Shown: positions 23,301 to 35,716 of the stretch, one piece after another
Numbering within the stretch: the first letter of the stretch is position 1
Layout of the letters: every line of letters starts with the position of its first letter
Origin: Hyaloscypha bicolor E
Lineage: Eukaryota; Ascomycota; Leotiomycetes; Helotiales; Hyaloscyphaceae
Assembly (NCBI RefSeq): GCF_002865645.1
Contig: NW_020194554.1
Span: 682,001-746,000 of the forward strand
DNA length: 64,000 nucleotides
Reading direction: 5' to 3'
Translations under genes and position numbers: made by a program
Notes under the pieces: model-generated
What the model was told of the DNA's origin: nothing
Seen by the model: the letters and a program-made list of their open reading frames with translations, nothing else
Databases searched by the model: none

Positions 23301-26300
23301 TTAATCTAATATTATTTTAAAGTATTTTAAATATATATTATACTAATATTTTAAAGTTTTTAGCTAGCTTAATATTAAATACTTTAATTAATAATATAAA
23401 ATATTAATAATAATAAAATAATTAAAGCTAATATTATCTTTTAAATTAAACTTAAATTATTTTAATAATTAATTATATTTCTAATATTACTTATAATACT
23501 TTATAAAATATTTAAAAGCTTTTATATTAATATTATAGCCTATTTATTCTAATATATTTTAAAAGCTTATTAATTAATAAATAACTAAAATAATAGTATA
23601 AATATTATAATTTAATATCTATAAAAAAAATAAAAGTTATAAATAAAAAATTCAAAAACAAAATATTATAATATAATATTTAATAAAAGTAATAAAATAA
23701 TTAGTAAAATTATTAAAATATACTTTAAGTTTATTTATATTAAACTAAATATAAATTTAATATTAAACTAGATATTAACTTAATTTTTAATAATTTTATT
23801 AAGTTTAATACTATTATTAGTTTATTATAAAGCTCGAAATTAGTTAGAACTAGTAATTAAGTATCTAAAGGCTCTAATATTAATTATAACTTTATAAAAG
23901 TAATAGATATTATATTTGAAAATATCTTTAATTATAAAGATTTAAATATTTTTATTACTAGTTTTATTAATATTTTATTTATTAATTAATATATAAAGAA
24001 AAAAAAACTGAGGTTATTTATAAAGGTATTAATTATAGTTCTTAGTATAATAAAAGTAGCTAAAAGGCTTTTAATTAAAGTAAAATAGAAATCTAATTAT
24101 TAATTCTTTATTTTTTTATTAATATTAGAAAAGCTTTAAAAGTATTATTTAAATAATTCTCTTTATTATTTTTATTATTATTCTTTTAATATTTTTCTCT
24201 TTTAACTTCGGCTATTAGCTATAAATAGCTATTATTAAACTTAATAGAAATTTAAAGCCTTAAATTAATATAGGCTTCGGGTTTTAAATCGAGTTTTTTT
24301 AATCTTTTATTTCTTTAATATATATTTTTAAAAGCAATATTCGGGTTTTCTATAAATAAATTATAATTTATTTAAATTATTATTATAATTATAAGGCTTA
24401 TAGCTATTCAAGTAGCTATTTCGGGAACTATAATTATAACCGGAATTATATTAATAATTTCGAAATAAATAATTATTTAATTATTCTTTTTAATAATATT
24501 ATTAATTAATAAAGAAAGTTTTAGTATTAATCTATTACTTCTTTTTATAAGTAGTAATAGATAATTAAAGCTTATTAATAAATTAATTAAGATTAGAAAA
24601 CGAATCTAAAATTATATATTAATATATTAATAAGGCAAATACTAGTTCGTATTATAATTAATATAGATTATTAATTAGTAATTAAATAAGCTTAAATATT
24701 ATTTTTTAGAATATTTAACTATTATAATTACTAAAATAATAGTATTTTATTTATTTAAATTTCGATTTTAGAAATTAAAGCTTTTAAAAAAATCATAAAT
24801 ATTTATATAGGCCTCTTTATATATATATTAAAAGAGCTAGTTATTATAAAAGTAGTTTTATACTAATTTCTTTAATATAATAAAGAAAGCTCTTATTAGT
24901 ATCTCTTATAAAAGCTTTATATATTAGTAAATATTAAGGAAAATAATAAGCTTATAATTAAAACTATTATTAGTTCTATTATATTTTTATTACTTTTTTA
25001 ATAAGTTTTATAAAAATAATAAATATTAATTAAAGAATTCTCGGATTTAATAATAATAATAGTAATAATAAAAATAGAAGTAATAAATAGCTTTAATTTA
25101 AAGAAAATAAATTAATTTCTTAATTTCTTAATTAAAAATATTTAGTTTTCTTATATTTAGTTTCCTCTAAAATAAAATAAACTAATATAATAGGCCCTTA
25201 TAAAAGATTTATTTTAATTAAACTATTTTTAATAATATTAGCTTTGTTTTATATATATATATATATTTAAATAAAATTAACTAGAAATTATATAATAATA
25301 AGGCTCTTATAATTCTATTTAATATAAATACTATTATATTAAAATTAGACTTAAAAGCTTTATAATAATATATAGCTAATTTAACTAAATACTATAGTAT
25401 TAAAGTTCTTGAAATTATTCTAAATAGATTTTATAAATTATTATTACTTTTTCTATATAAGATATATTTAATATATTTTAATAATTAAATATTTCTAAAA
25501 ATTATTTTTTATTATAATTACTAAATTAATCTTATATCTTAATTTCTTAATTAGCTTCTTTCTCTTCTTAATATTTATATTAAATCGATTTTAATTTTTC
25601 TCTAATATATATATAATTTATAATAAAAGAAATTTAAAAATAAAATAGTTTATAATAGATTTATAAAAAGAATTTAATAATAAAAACATTAAAATAATAA
25701 AATAAATATTTTGCTTTTAAATATTTTATTTATAACGAGAAATTTAAAAAGTAAAATATTATAATTCTAGAAGAGTTTAAAGTTTAAAAGATTTAATTTA
25801 ATAGTAAAATCGAAGTTATAATTAAAAAGCTTTAAAAATATATATATAATATATATATTCCGGAAAAAGGGTTTTATATATTCAAGTATTATATAAATAG
25901 AAAGAATAATTACTAAAAAGGTTATTTTATAACTAAAAGAAATTAGTTTTAAAGAATAATAAAAGTTAAATAAATAATTAATTAAATAGCTAATTATTTA
26001 TTAATTAATAAGAGCTAAATATTTTCTTTATAAATTATTAAATACTTTTAGAACTAATCTAAAATCTTTTTTAATTTATATATATAAACTAATTAATATT
26101 AGTTTACTAGTAATATATAATATAATATATAATATATATAAAATAATTAATATTTAAAGTTAGTAAAATAATTAATATTTAAAAATAAGAATTATAATAT
26201 TATTATATTAATATATAATTCCTAAATTTACTAAATTTAATAGAATCTAGTTTATTAATTAAATTATTTATAGAATATAAGATTATATAATTATATCTTA

Positions 26301-26880
26301 TATTTTATATTTTATTATTTATATTTTATTATTTTCGAGTTTTATAATATATATATAACTTTTAAAATAATAGCTATATTAATAAAAATATATTATTTTT
26401 CTCATTTATATTTTAATAATTCTTAATTAAACTTAATTTAATTTAAAACTATTCTAATTTTAAATTAAAACTTTTTTAAAAAATAAGCTATTTTCTTTAA
26501 AAAAAAATCTATTTAAAAAAATATTAGATTTTATATAAAAGAATAATCGAAAGACTTATATATATTATAAAGTATTTAGTTTAAAATTATTTTTTCTTTA
26601 TTATTATTTATACTAATAATTAATAATTAAATAATTCTTTTATATTATATTAAAAAGAGTTTAATTATAAAAGACTTAAAAGATATATACTTTAATATTT
26701 AACTATTATTATATAAGTCTTAGCTTAGTTTAATTAGAATTACTTAATAAGTACTTTAGTTATTTATTAATTATTAAGTAAATATTAATTACTAGTATTT
26801 ATAAATATTTATAATTAATTATTCTAATCTAACTAAATTTTATTTATACTATTTATAAATTAATTTTTTCGTATATCAAT
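20391..26880. repeat. AT-rich RIP block with decayed LTR element
   Basis: About 6.5 kb of AT-rich, stop-saturated DNA, with CA/TG almost missing. Its right edge (about 26700-26870) is clearly related to bases 1610-1800, indicating the same element family in the same orientation. A pair of LTR-like direct repeats delimits most of the block. Confidence 0.75.
20791..26384. mobile_element. RIP-degraded LTR retrotransposon, about 5.6 kb
   Basis: A repeat of about 230 bp occurs at roughly 20791-21019 and again at 26153-26384 in direct orientation. Both copies share AAAATAATTAATATTTAAAA, then ATATAATTCCTAAATTTA and TTATATCTTATATTTTATAT-like stretches. The spacing fits a compact LTR retrotransposon. 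Part of the same repeat seems to lie at bases 1-110. The interior is too mutated to read protein motifs or orientation, and target duplications were not resolved. Confidence 0.55.
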
Positions 26881-27416
26881 TATTTATAAAGACTCAGACT
26901 GCCTATTAATTTATTTGTAGCTTATTAATACCTTTATTCAGTTATTCGATCTCGTATTCAGTCGGTATCTTTTATTCCTAGATGTATAGAAACTGAAACT
27001 TTCCAAAGTGCATTTTTCGACTCTATAAAGTGCATTAGGGTGTTAGTCCCAGTGGTATGACCCGCTTTTATCACTGAATACCGCTGGAAAATGAAGGCAT
27101 TGTTGCGCTAGGCCCAAAATACGGTGCAAATGATATTGAACCTATTGATTCAGCTGCCGATTTTGCAATGATCCGGAGCTGGTATATACAGGCCCTACGG
27201 CTGAGCTCTCGGGGCTCCAGTGATCCTGTGCAGCTGAATCACAGTGGCGTTTCACAATTATATCCTATTCGATATTGCATATTGAGTTTCATGAACTCTC
27301 TTGATTTGTACATTTAACTACACATGCATACAATTGCACGCGTGCAACATTGGTGATAAAGGAGACACAAGTGCGAAAGGACGTAGAATCGGAAACGGTA
27401 ATTTTTGAGAAGTTAA
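26881..27416. other. Intergenic region downstream of phospholipase B
   Basis: Normal composition; should hold the 3' UTR of the minus-strand phospholipase gene. No domain-bearing frame, RNA gene or repeat seen. Confidence 0.4.
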
Positions 27417-29491
27417 TTACGTGAACAAAATTACCCACGCCGCTAATACCATGGCTATTGCAAATGAGACCGGGTTCAGGAGACTCGCACCCCCACTCGA
27501 CTTAATAAGGTTTGTTGGTTGGTATGGAGCCGGGGCAGTCGAGTTTACGGTACCATTCCAACAGTACCTGTTGAAGCATTGAGTACAGACTCCGGGAATG
27601 GCCGTCCTAGTTCGATTGAAACTTCTCGACAGGATCGCGCAGCCTACACAAGTAGGCCACTGAAGATCAAGCGTGCTGTTACCCATTGTGGCAACGTTGT
27701 AACCGTTTTGGATGATTGAATTGCGTTCCGAATCGTTGTAGCTGAGATCAAACGTCGACACATTCGAGCTGTAGCTGTATGGTGCGTTTGGAAGGTAGAC
27801 TATCAAAGGACTAGGTTCCGTTAAATTCGAAGCATTGCATCCAAAGAACGTTGGACGGGTGTTCAAACCCAAGTTGATAAACGTGTTTTGATCTGGAACT
27901 GAAGGAAATCCAATATCGCTCGAATCAAATAAGGATCGACGGTACGTTGCAACAACGGCCGTGCCGTTTGGCCAATTCGCGCCAGGGGCGGATGTATCAG
28001 CTGAACCATCAATTGCGAATATAACATCGACGTGGCGTAAAGGTTGAATGAGAGGGTGAAATGGTATGTTCTGAAGATCTTCTCCGCCATCCACGAGAGA
28101 TAAAGTTTTGCTTGCAGCGTTTCCGTTCGTCTCGTTGTGAAAACCGTAAAACGGATTTGGCCAGTCGGAGATGTCACTGTTTTCTTGACTAACTTTCAAG
28201 AGAATCTGGCTAATTGAGTCTTTTACTCGTTGAGGGGCATCCGTATTGTTGATTTGGAGGTAAAACGTGTTAAAAAGTGACGATGACGTTCCAATGACAA
28301 AACCAGTATTATCGAAGCCTGTGATGCATGTTTTGCGGTCTAAGAGTGTACCTCCACTGAAATTTGAGCCAATGAATTTGAGAGGTGCAAATGCTTGAGT
28401 CGTAGGATCGTAACTTCCCATTTCCCATGGATTGAACTCAAATATCGTAGCATTGCTCGGGATCATTAGTTGGCCTGGAGCTCTTTCGTCAGCGATGATG
28501 ATTGGCATTGGAGTGTTCGCAGCTAGGAATCCTGGGTCATTGGCGATAGAGGAGAAGGTTTCACCTATGGTACGTTAGCAGTTGATACCTATCCTTGAGT
28601 ATCATATTCGCACTTGGACCACCATCACTTGCATTGATAAATTGATAGGATAAACCACGCCCCCAATAATCTGTGATCGTCGTATTGAATCCTGCCGCTT
28701 CTTTTCCATTCACGTCGTCAAAGATATTGTTATAGTACTGAGTGACGGACAACTCGGCAGGGCCTACACAAGTTATAGAAATGGTTATATAGTTTGCTGT
28801 GGGGTCATGTACCTTTTAGAACAGAGTCGTTAAATTGCCACAATGTACCGAAATCATTGGGAGCTCCCATCATTATCTCTTGCACAGAAGGAAAGTTCTG
28901 TGCGTAGATGCTTCCAACTAGCCAGCTTCCGCCAGACAAACCGCTTATATATGTGGAGGCTTGAAGAATTCCCCCTAACTTGCCTTGACCGGTGGAATTC
29001 GTCGTTCGATTGTCGAATGCTGCGATAGCACCAGCGCCATTCAACATGGCTCTATACCCTCCCCCTGATATGGCGATGCCAATATTTGGCATCACATTTT
29101 CATCGGTACCGTTGCCGATATAGGCGTTAGTATCCAATTCAGTTATGTTGGCACGGCTTAGGAAGTCTCGCAGTGCCCAGACCGTGTTTGGTTGCCTCAC
29201 TTTTAACCAAGATGTCTCGTTGACAGAAAGTGTGGTTGCAGCTCTTATTGTGGGCAGGACTGGGGGACATTGTACGGTTGATGGGGCATAACCGGTTGTA
29301 GCTCGTTTCCAAGGCATTTCGGGGGGGATAAGCTCGACTTTGCCGGTACGGACTTGTTGATGTGGTAACAAAACGACAGCCCCTATAGAACCTGTGAAAC
29401 ATGCTCTCCAGAACGGGTTTTAATAGCACTTGCCTGTAATCATGTAGATAAAACAAATAAGACTATGTAGTAATGGAAATTGGCCAGCCAT
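27417..29491 (-). CDS. PLB-like: Secreted, GPI-type phospholipase B / lysophospholipase (4 exons, 644 aa)
   Basis: Exons 29491-29434, 29391-28813, 28763-28614 and 28564-27417; phases close to 644 residues. Phospholipase B removes fatty acids from phospholipids and lysophospholipids at the cell surface. The cPLA2-type catalytic domain is complete: oxyanion motif SGGGYRAM near residue 128, nucleophile motif GLSGGSW near 170, and the aspartate in [12 protein letters not shown] near 421. A hydrophobic N-terminus acts as signal peptide, many N-x-S/T sites suggest glycosylation, and the C-terminus ends in Gly/Ser plus a hydrophobic tail typical of GPI anchoring. Introns 2 and 3 are 49 nt each; intron 3 uses a GTGCGA donor and a GCTAAC branch. 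Intron 1 starts with GCAAGT (a GC-AG intron) and has two in-frame acceptors 9 nt apart, so three residues of the signal peptide are uncertain. Confidence 0.92.
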
Positions 29492-30086
29492 GTTAATCCT
29501 GTGCGTTCGAGATTCTTGCAAGATGTGGGCAAATATTTGTGACCAAAAATTGTATATTGAATATGGTCGCTGTTTCCAATCTTAAGGAATCCGCAGGTAT
29601 ATTGGAACCGAAAATCCGATACTGATAGATGAATCCGGTAGAACTATGAATAACTGCTGGGCTTACGTTCGCATGTGAGCCCGATGCACATTGGACTGTG
29701 TATTAGCGGTGGGAAATCTGACACCTTCCTTCGCAGCGGAGAGCACGGCAGACTGCAACGTATGATAAGTACTATCTATGGCATGACAGCTTCATTCGCT
29801 ATGGCTTGCATTAATGGCATACTTAGCGCGTATGATCTATTATTGCGTCGGATGTGGCATGTGAAGAACCATAGCTGAACACGTCTAATTGGAAATTCAG
29901 ACTGAAATCGAAACATGGGCAGACGGTGATCATACCACAATTTCTCCTCCAGCTTCGTTTTAGATCCCTGCATCGCCTTGCAGGAGGGTTCCCAGAGAGA
30001 AAATAGGGTGGTCTGACTAAATACTTCAACATGTTGCGTAGGGGTTCTAGTGGCAGCCCAGTGGCGCTTTCTCAAAGATCTGTGCA
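29492..30086. other. Intergenic region upstream of phospholipase B
   Basis: Holds the presumed phospholipase promoter on the minus strand. Open frames of 67 to 103 codons occur on both strands at about 29675-30087 but overlap one another and have no recognisable domain. Confidence 0.4.
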
Positions 30087-30094
30087 TACGGCCC
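30087..30094. repeat. Left 8-bp target-site duplication of hAT element
   Basis: TACGGCCC, immediately outside the left terminal CAGG. It differs by one base from the copy after the right end. Confidence 0.8.
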
Positions 30095-33000
30095 CAGGCT
30101 CGGCAAAAATTCCTTAATTTCCGGTATCAATAGTTATCGATGCCAGAATCGTAAGGTATCGATAGTATTAATACCAGTATCAATTCTTAGTAAGTATTTG
30201 CCCTATTTCTAAGGCTCTAGCTAATTTTAATACCATTATCTAAATTATATCAAATAACTATATAAATTACAGCTTTATATAATATAATATAGCTTAATCC
30301 GAATTATTTATATTCTTATTTTAGTTATTAATAATCTCAAATACCTTTAAAATAAGCTCTTAGCTCCTAACCCTCTCTCTAACTTATATATACTAGTTAA
30401 GTTTAATAAAATAGTAGTTTAATAGTAAGCTTAGTAAAATCTAGTAATCTAAACTTGTTTTAATAGTTATAATAATATATATTACTTTCTTTATATAAGA
30501 AGTAATAAATTAAAGCTATCTATTATTACAAGTAGCTTTTAATAATAAAATACCTTTAATTTTACTAATTTTACTCTTTTAAATATTATAATTAAAAGTT
30601 CCTATAATTCTATTATTTTTAATATCTTACTTTTTTCTGAGATTATTAATATAATTTTAATTTAATAAATATAAGTTACTTCTTTATACTTTATGTAATT
30701 TATACTAAATAATATAATAGCCAAGTTAATATTTATATTTCTTATATTATTTACTAAAATAATTAAGGTATTTTTGAGAAATACTTAAAGGTTTTTAAAG
30801 AAAAATAATATAAAATATATAGTAACTATATTTATTATAGTTATATAATCTAATATAATATATGAAATATTAATAATAATAAAGAATAGCCTAAACTTTA
30901 TTTTAACTAATATATTTTTTCTTTATTATAAATAAATAGAATTAGTTTCTTTATATTATATAATTATCTGGCTTTTATATAATATTTAATAAATTATATA
31001 ATATTTAATAAATTATATAATATTTAATAAAATTATATAATATTTAATAAATTATATAATATTTAATAAAATTATAAAATATTTAATAAATTATATATTA
31101 TATAATATTTAATAAATTATATAATATTTAATAAATTATATAATATTTAATGAATTATATTAAGCTTTTAATATTTGCCTTCTTTTAATTTCTCTTTTTT
31201 AATTTTCTAAGCTAACTAATTTTAAAAAAATATTTAGAATTTTACTTCTTTTTTAATACTTTAAATATTCTTATATTTTAATTATCTTTACTTTTAATTA
31301 TATCTTATTCTAGCTTATTACTTATTAGTAAAATTAAAAGAATATTAATAGCTATAAAAAAGAACTTTAGCTAATATTACTTTTATATATTCTAGTATTA
31401 TTTTATAAGAGTACTCTTTTTACTAAAATTGTATAATTCTAATAAATTATAATTTTTAAACTTATTTTAACTTATAAACCAAGCTCTTATTATAAGAAAT
31501 AAAATAATATAATTATATATATCTAGTTTTAATATTTTATAAAACAAGCTATTATATAAAAAAGCTAGTAAAACTAATATAATAATAGCTCTTTTTCTAT
31601 ATTTCTTTTAAAGCTTTTTAATTTTAATTAAAACTAGCTTTAATTATTTTTTTAGCTAGTATATTTTAATATATTTTATATAATTATAAGAATTTAAGAT
31701 TAATATAATAATAATAACTAGAAATATATTAATTCTTATATAATAATTATTTAAAGCTTTATATATTACCTTAATTTAATAAAGAAATTCTTTTTTCTTT
31801 ATATCTTTATTTTTTTAATATTTGGTTTATTAGAATTAATATAATTATATATAAAAAAAATTATATTTTTTTAAAGGTATTTAATTAAGATATTTATAAT
31901 AAAAAAAAAGTAAAATTAAAAGAAGTTAAGCTTTTAATAATAAAAGTAGCTTATATAAAGAATTCAAGAAATTTCTTAATTATATAAAGCTTTTTTTAAT
32001 TTTTAGAAATTAAGATATTTTTCTTAAACTTTTTCTTATAGTTTTAATAATATATAAAGTATCTAATACTAGCTATTTTATTTTATATAATTATTTATTA
32101 GAATTAGTTTTTTATAAGTATATAAAACTTTTTTCTTCTTTTAGCTAATTTATAAATATAAATTATAATATTATATATTTAGCTAAAAGAATTTATTAGC
32201 TTAAACTAAGCCTTTATTACTTTTATTATATTAAAAACTTTAGCTTGCTTTTATTTATTATATAAATTAAGGCTTTTAAACTAATCTAATTTATAAATAA
32301 AAAGACTTATATAACTAGATTAATAATATAGCCCAAATAATAAATATATTAGTAATTTGTTTTCTAATTTAAGCTAAGTTTATTCTTGAGTTTCTTTTAA
32401 ATTAGTTAATAAAGAATATTATTTATAATAACTTTAAGCTTATAAATAATATTATAATTTTAAAGAATTAGCTAAAGAATTATTATTTAAGCCTTTAAAC
32501 TATAACTAGAAATCTTTTTTAAAGTAAAAAAGGCCTTTTATTACTTTTTATTATATATAATAAAATAGCTATAAATTATAAATAAAAGCAATTAATTTAA
32601 AGAGGTTTAAATATTAAGAGAAATATAAATAAATAAAAGTATAACTTAAAAAACTTATTATATAATATTTTAATCTCTTTTTAAACTTTTTTAACTAAGC
32701 TAGTAATTTCTAAATAAAAAGTTATAATCTTGCCTTTAATAACTCGATTAAATACTTAATAAAAGATATAAAACTCTAGTTATTTAATAAAAGTATAAAA
32801 TAGATTTTATATAATAATAAGAGTAATTAAGACTTTTATAATAATCGAGATATTTAAATAAGCTTTTAAAATCTTAATATTAAGCTCTTTTTATTTACTT
32901 AATTTAATAGTTTAATAATAATATTACTTTAATTACAAATTAATTACTATTTAGTTCTTATTTAAAGTATTTTTAATAGTAATTTTATAAATAGCTTTTA

Positions 33001-33418
33001 TATACTTTTTTATATTCTTTAAAATAGAAATATTATATAGTAATCTTATTAAATTAATATAATAAATATAGTAAAAGTAAGCTTAATTCTTCTTTTTAGT
33101 AGATTTATAATAATGCTTTTAAATAGCGGCTTTCTATTTTCGGCTTTAGGAAGTTATAGTTAATTCTAGCTCTATTAAAGCAGAAGCTATAAAGGAAGAG
33201 TTTAGTTTATATAAAGAAGATATTTTGAGAATGTAATTCAAATAGAATTCTAATGTGAGGTGAGAGAAGTAAAGAGAGTAAAAATTAAAGGGTGCTGGGT
33301 AGAAAGCGATATAAGGAATCGATTCCGGTATTAATAGTATTGATGCTTAGTAATACCTGAATAATACCATCCAGTATCAATACCGGTATCAATGCCTCAG
33401 GTATTTTTGCCGAGCCTG
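30095..33418. mobile_element. hAT-type DNA transposon, 3.3 kb, RIP-degraded
   Basis: The ends are inverted repeats: left CAGGCTCGGCAAAAATTCCT and right (complement) CAGGCTCGGCAAAAATACCT, 19 of 20 identical. They are bordered by an 8-bp duplication, TACGGCCC at 30087-30094 and TTCGGCCC at 33419-33426 (7 of 8). CAGG ends and an 8-bp duplication are the hAT signature. Both subterminal regions carry several GGTATCAAT/ATTGATACC copies in both orientations, plausible transposase-binding sites. The roughly 3 kb in between is AT-rich with no readable transposase, and includes a 19-bp tandem array. Confidence 0.83.
30975..31160. repeat. 19-bp AT-rich tandem array inside the hAT element
   Basis: About nine copies of TTATATAATATTTAATAAA with one-base length variation and one insertion, all within the degraded interior. 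Confidence 0.85.
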
Positions 33419-33426
33419 TTCGGCCC
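33419..33426. repeat. Right 8-bp target-site duplication of hAT element
   Basis: TTCGGCCC directly after the terminal CCTG. Confidence 0.8.
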
Positions 33427-33663
33427 GGCCGAGTCACACATCACCACTTCATATTTGCCACACGTTCTTAACTGGAAACTAGGGCATATAGAAGGCTCAA
33501 AAAGGTGATGAATCCGACGCAGCAGATATAATTAAGATTTGGTACGAATTTAAACAAGCTAGTACGTCCCCAAGTAACCTCAGGATTATTCATTGGACTG
33601 AATTTACTTCGTACTAACCAGAACAGTCGGCCAAGCGTCAAAGACATAAGATTACATTATACC
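33427..33663. promoter_or_regulatory. 5' region of the small Gly/Ala protein gene
   Basis: Normal-composition DNA between the hAT insertion and the ATG at 33664. The start codon sits in a good fungal context (ACCATGGCC). The transposon's target site lies about 240 bp upstream of the start, so it may sit in or near the promoter. No specific site could be named. Confidence 0.35.
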
Positions 33664-34136
33664 ATGGCCGGGCATTCTAAAGAAGAGATGGCAGCGGCAG
33701 CTATGGGCGGCGTTTATGCTGCTGACCAGCTCATGAAGGGCATGAAAGACAGAAAGGAGGAGGATCATGGTGATATGAAAGCGCATTTCGTTAGGGCGGC
33801 CATTGGTGCTGCTATTGCTGTCGGCGCTCTGGAAATGATGCGGGGGGGGAAAAAAAGTCTGATAATCACCAAGGAACGGAACACGAAGACTCAGAATCTG
33901 AATCTGGTGAGGGCCCTGTTGATAGCACCGCTCTGGCTTTAGACCGTGGGAAGAAAGGCGCCCAGCAAAATCGTCAGCATCGTCACCATGACACTGCCAA
34001 GTTCATTCAGGACAGCGCAGCGGCTCATAGGCCTGGGAGGAACGTGATGGGCAACAGAGATCACAGCATTGTACTTCTAATCGCCGAGGCTCTCGGTGCC
34101 CTCGGTCTTCTGAACAGCGAGGATTCGACTGTGTAA
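33664..34136 (+). CDS. Small fungal protein of unknown function, frameshifted at a G8A7 run
   Basis: From ATG 33664 the frame reads an Ala/Gly-rich start (MAAAAMGGVYAADQL), a charged linker, then a short hydrophobic Gly-zipper-like segment (AAIGAAIAVGALEMM). At 33842-33856 comes C-G8-A7. The opening frame then runs into anomalous sequence and stops at 33942. The frame one base over stays open from the run to the stop at 34134-34136. It reads an acidic stretch (EHEDSESESGEG), a His/Arg-rich stretch, and a second small hydrophobic segment (IVLLIAEALGALGLL) echoing the first. The two halves look like one protein with an indel in the homopolymer. This could be a true mutation, strain variation or a sequencing error. 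An alternative is an intron from GTTAGG at about 33790 to AAAAAAAG, which restores phase but removes the hydrophobic segment. I do not recognise the family. Confidence 0.55.
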
Positions 34137-34325
34137 GATGGGGGAAACTAGGTCATTATTCTATGCATTTTAGATCACATTCACTTGGCTGTTATGTATG
34201 CAATTAAAGCACCGGCATATGACCTTATTTTGAACCTTCATTTTAGCAATTCATTTTGAAGCGATGCACCACTTCTCAGCATTACAAGATTACTCCGTAC
34301 CCAGCAATAAATAGTCTTTGCCTCC
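34137..34325. other. Convergent 3' space between the small gene and the exchanger gene
   Basis: Under 200 bp between two converging genes; presumably overlapping 3' UTRs. No further structure seen. Confidence 0.4.
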
Positions 34326-35716
34326 TCAAGGAAGAAATTGAAATGCAAGGGCGATTATGACATAGCTAGTGCAATAATAGTAAGTAAAAATCCTTTAATC
34401 CGCCGTGCAATCTCATTAAAGGATTTCTTACGTTGCTAGACATATCGCTCCTTCGAGGTAATTGCTTTTGCCATCTCCAATGAGATTAGTAACCATAAGC
34501 ACCCCTAAGAAGAGCGCGACCGTTTCAAAGGGTTGAAATTGTAAGGTCATGGGCTCGCTGATGTGCATTGCCCATCCAAGCAGAACTAGGAGAGGTGTGA
34601 CGAACAACGCAATCTGCATGCTACGGCCAATGGCGAAGTCGAGAGCATGATCCATACGGTTTTGATACGCATCGGTCATGGCAGCAACACGCTCGGGTCC
34701 CTCTGCGACGAGTGGGAGAAGAACCAAGCCGAGAAGCCTCGAGCTCATAGGTGACGATTCAGTAATTGAGTCGCTCGCGCCCATCAAGAAAAATGCGGCT
34801 GCGGCCGTGAGCGGCATGCACAGGAGTATAACTACCCCATCGGCCACCAAAGACGAGGATTGCTCGACTTCTTCCTGTCTATCACCTCTTTGAACCGGAC
34901 GGCCTTCAAACAGGTCGGCATGCGAGTTGAACCGGAAATTTAGATACACAACAAAGAGAACGAGCAGAATAACCGCAATGCCGCGCGAGAGTTTGATAAT
35001 GCTCTGCTCGCAGCTAGAGTTGGCCCTGCATTGAGTTCCGAAGAGAGCCGCAGGGATAACTAGAGATGCTGATGCCACATACATCATAGAGGATGCCGTA
35101 GATGTAAAGGTAGTGTTGATGACTGACTCTCTGTGCCTGATTCCAGCGATAAGGAAACAGAACCCTACAACCTTTTTAATTGGTGTTAATTATATATTCC
35201 AAATGCTGGAAATGCCGTGATGTTCTTACAAGCAATGTGTTTGCCAAGATGCTTCCAAGCATACTGGATTGGACAACCTGGGTATGATTGGTTGCGAGTG
35301 CTATGATACTCACCTATATATATATTAGTCACGATTTTGTTATTCTTTGTCAGTGAACTTACAATCAGCAGAACTGAGTTCCCAATTGTGGCTTTTAGAA
35401 CGATTCCTAGCAACGGGTATAGTCTTTCCGATGTTGCTGTCAACGTAGAAGAAAGCAGCTTCGCGAGTGGTAGGAGAGCTAAAATATTGAATATAAAAAC
35501 AACTCTAGGGGCCCAAGTAAAAATGCCTGCCACTATGCCTAAAGGAACAAACACGACGAGTATGTTAATGAACATTTTGGGTTTAAGACATCGTGTCAAA
35601 CGACAGAAGTCTCTAAACCATGGGAAGCAAAGACTTCCGTTTCTTGAGAGCAGTCTATCTCTGTGAGGTTCTGGCAAAAGATCGTCATTCTCATTTATTC
35701 TGCTGAGGGGATCCAT
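34326..35716 (-). CDS. CAX-family cation/proton exchanger homologue (4 exons, 405 aa)
   Basis: Exons 35716-35363, 35313-35230, 35171-34432 and 34365-34326, all in phase, giving 405 residues. Start is the first in-frame ATG at 35716. The layout is that of vacuolar Ca2+/H+ exchangers (VCX1/CAX, Ca/CA superfamily): a short cytosolic N-terminus, about eleven hydrophobic segments in two halves, and an acidic/hydrophilic linker (RGDRQEEVEQS). The second half carries IGRSMQIALFVTPLLVL, and GDGKSNYLEGAICLATYV lies near the C-terminus. Both cation-binding alpha repeats are unusual. Repeat 1 reads GNSVLLIVSIIAL where a Glu is expected after GN-x-x. Repeat 2 reads AEGPERVAAMTDAY in place of GNAAEH. It may therefore have a different ion preference or reduced transport. 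Intron lengths are 49, 58 and 66 nt; the second uses an AAG acceptor. Confidence 0.85.

Noticed and set aside
29776..30087. 103-codon minus-strand frame upstream of phospholipase B
   Set aside because: Conflicts with an overlapping plus-strand frame and shows no domain or splice link to the phospholipase gene.
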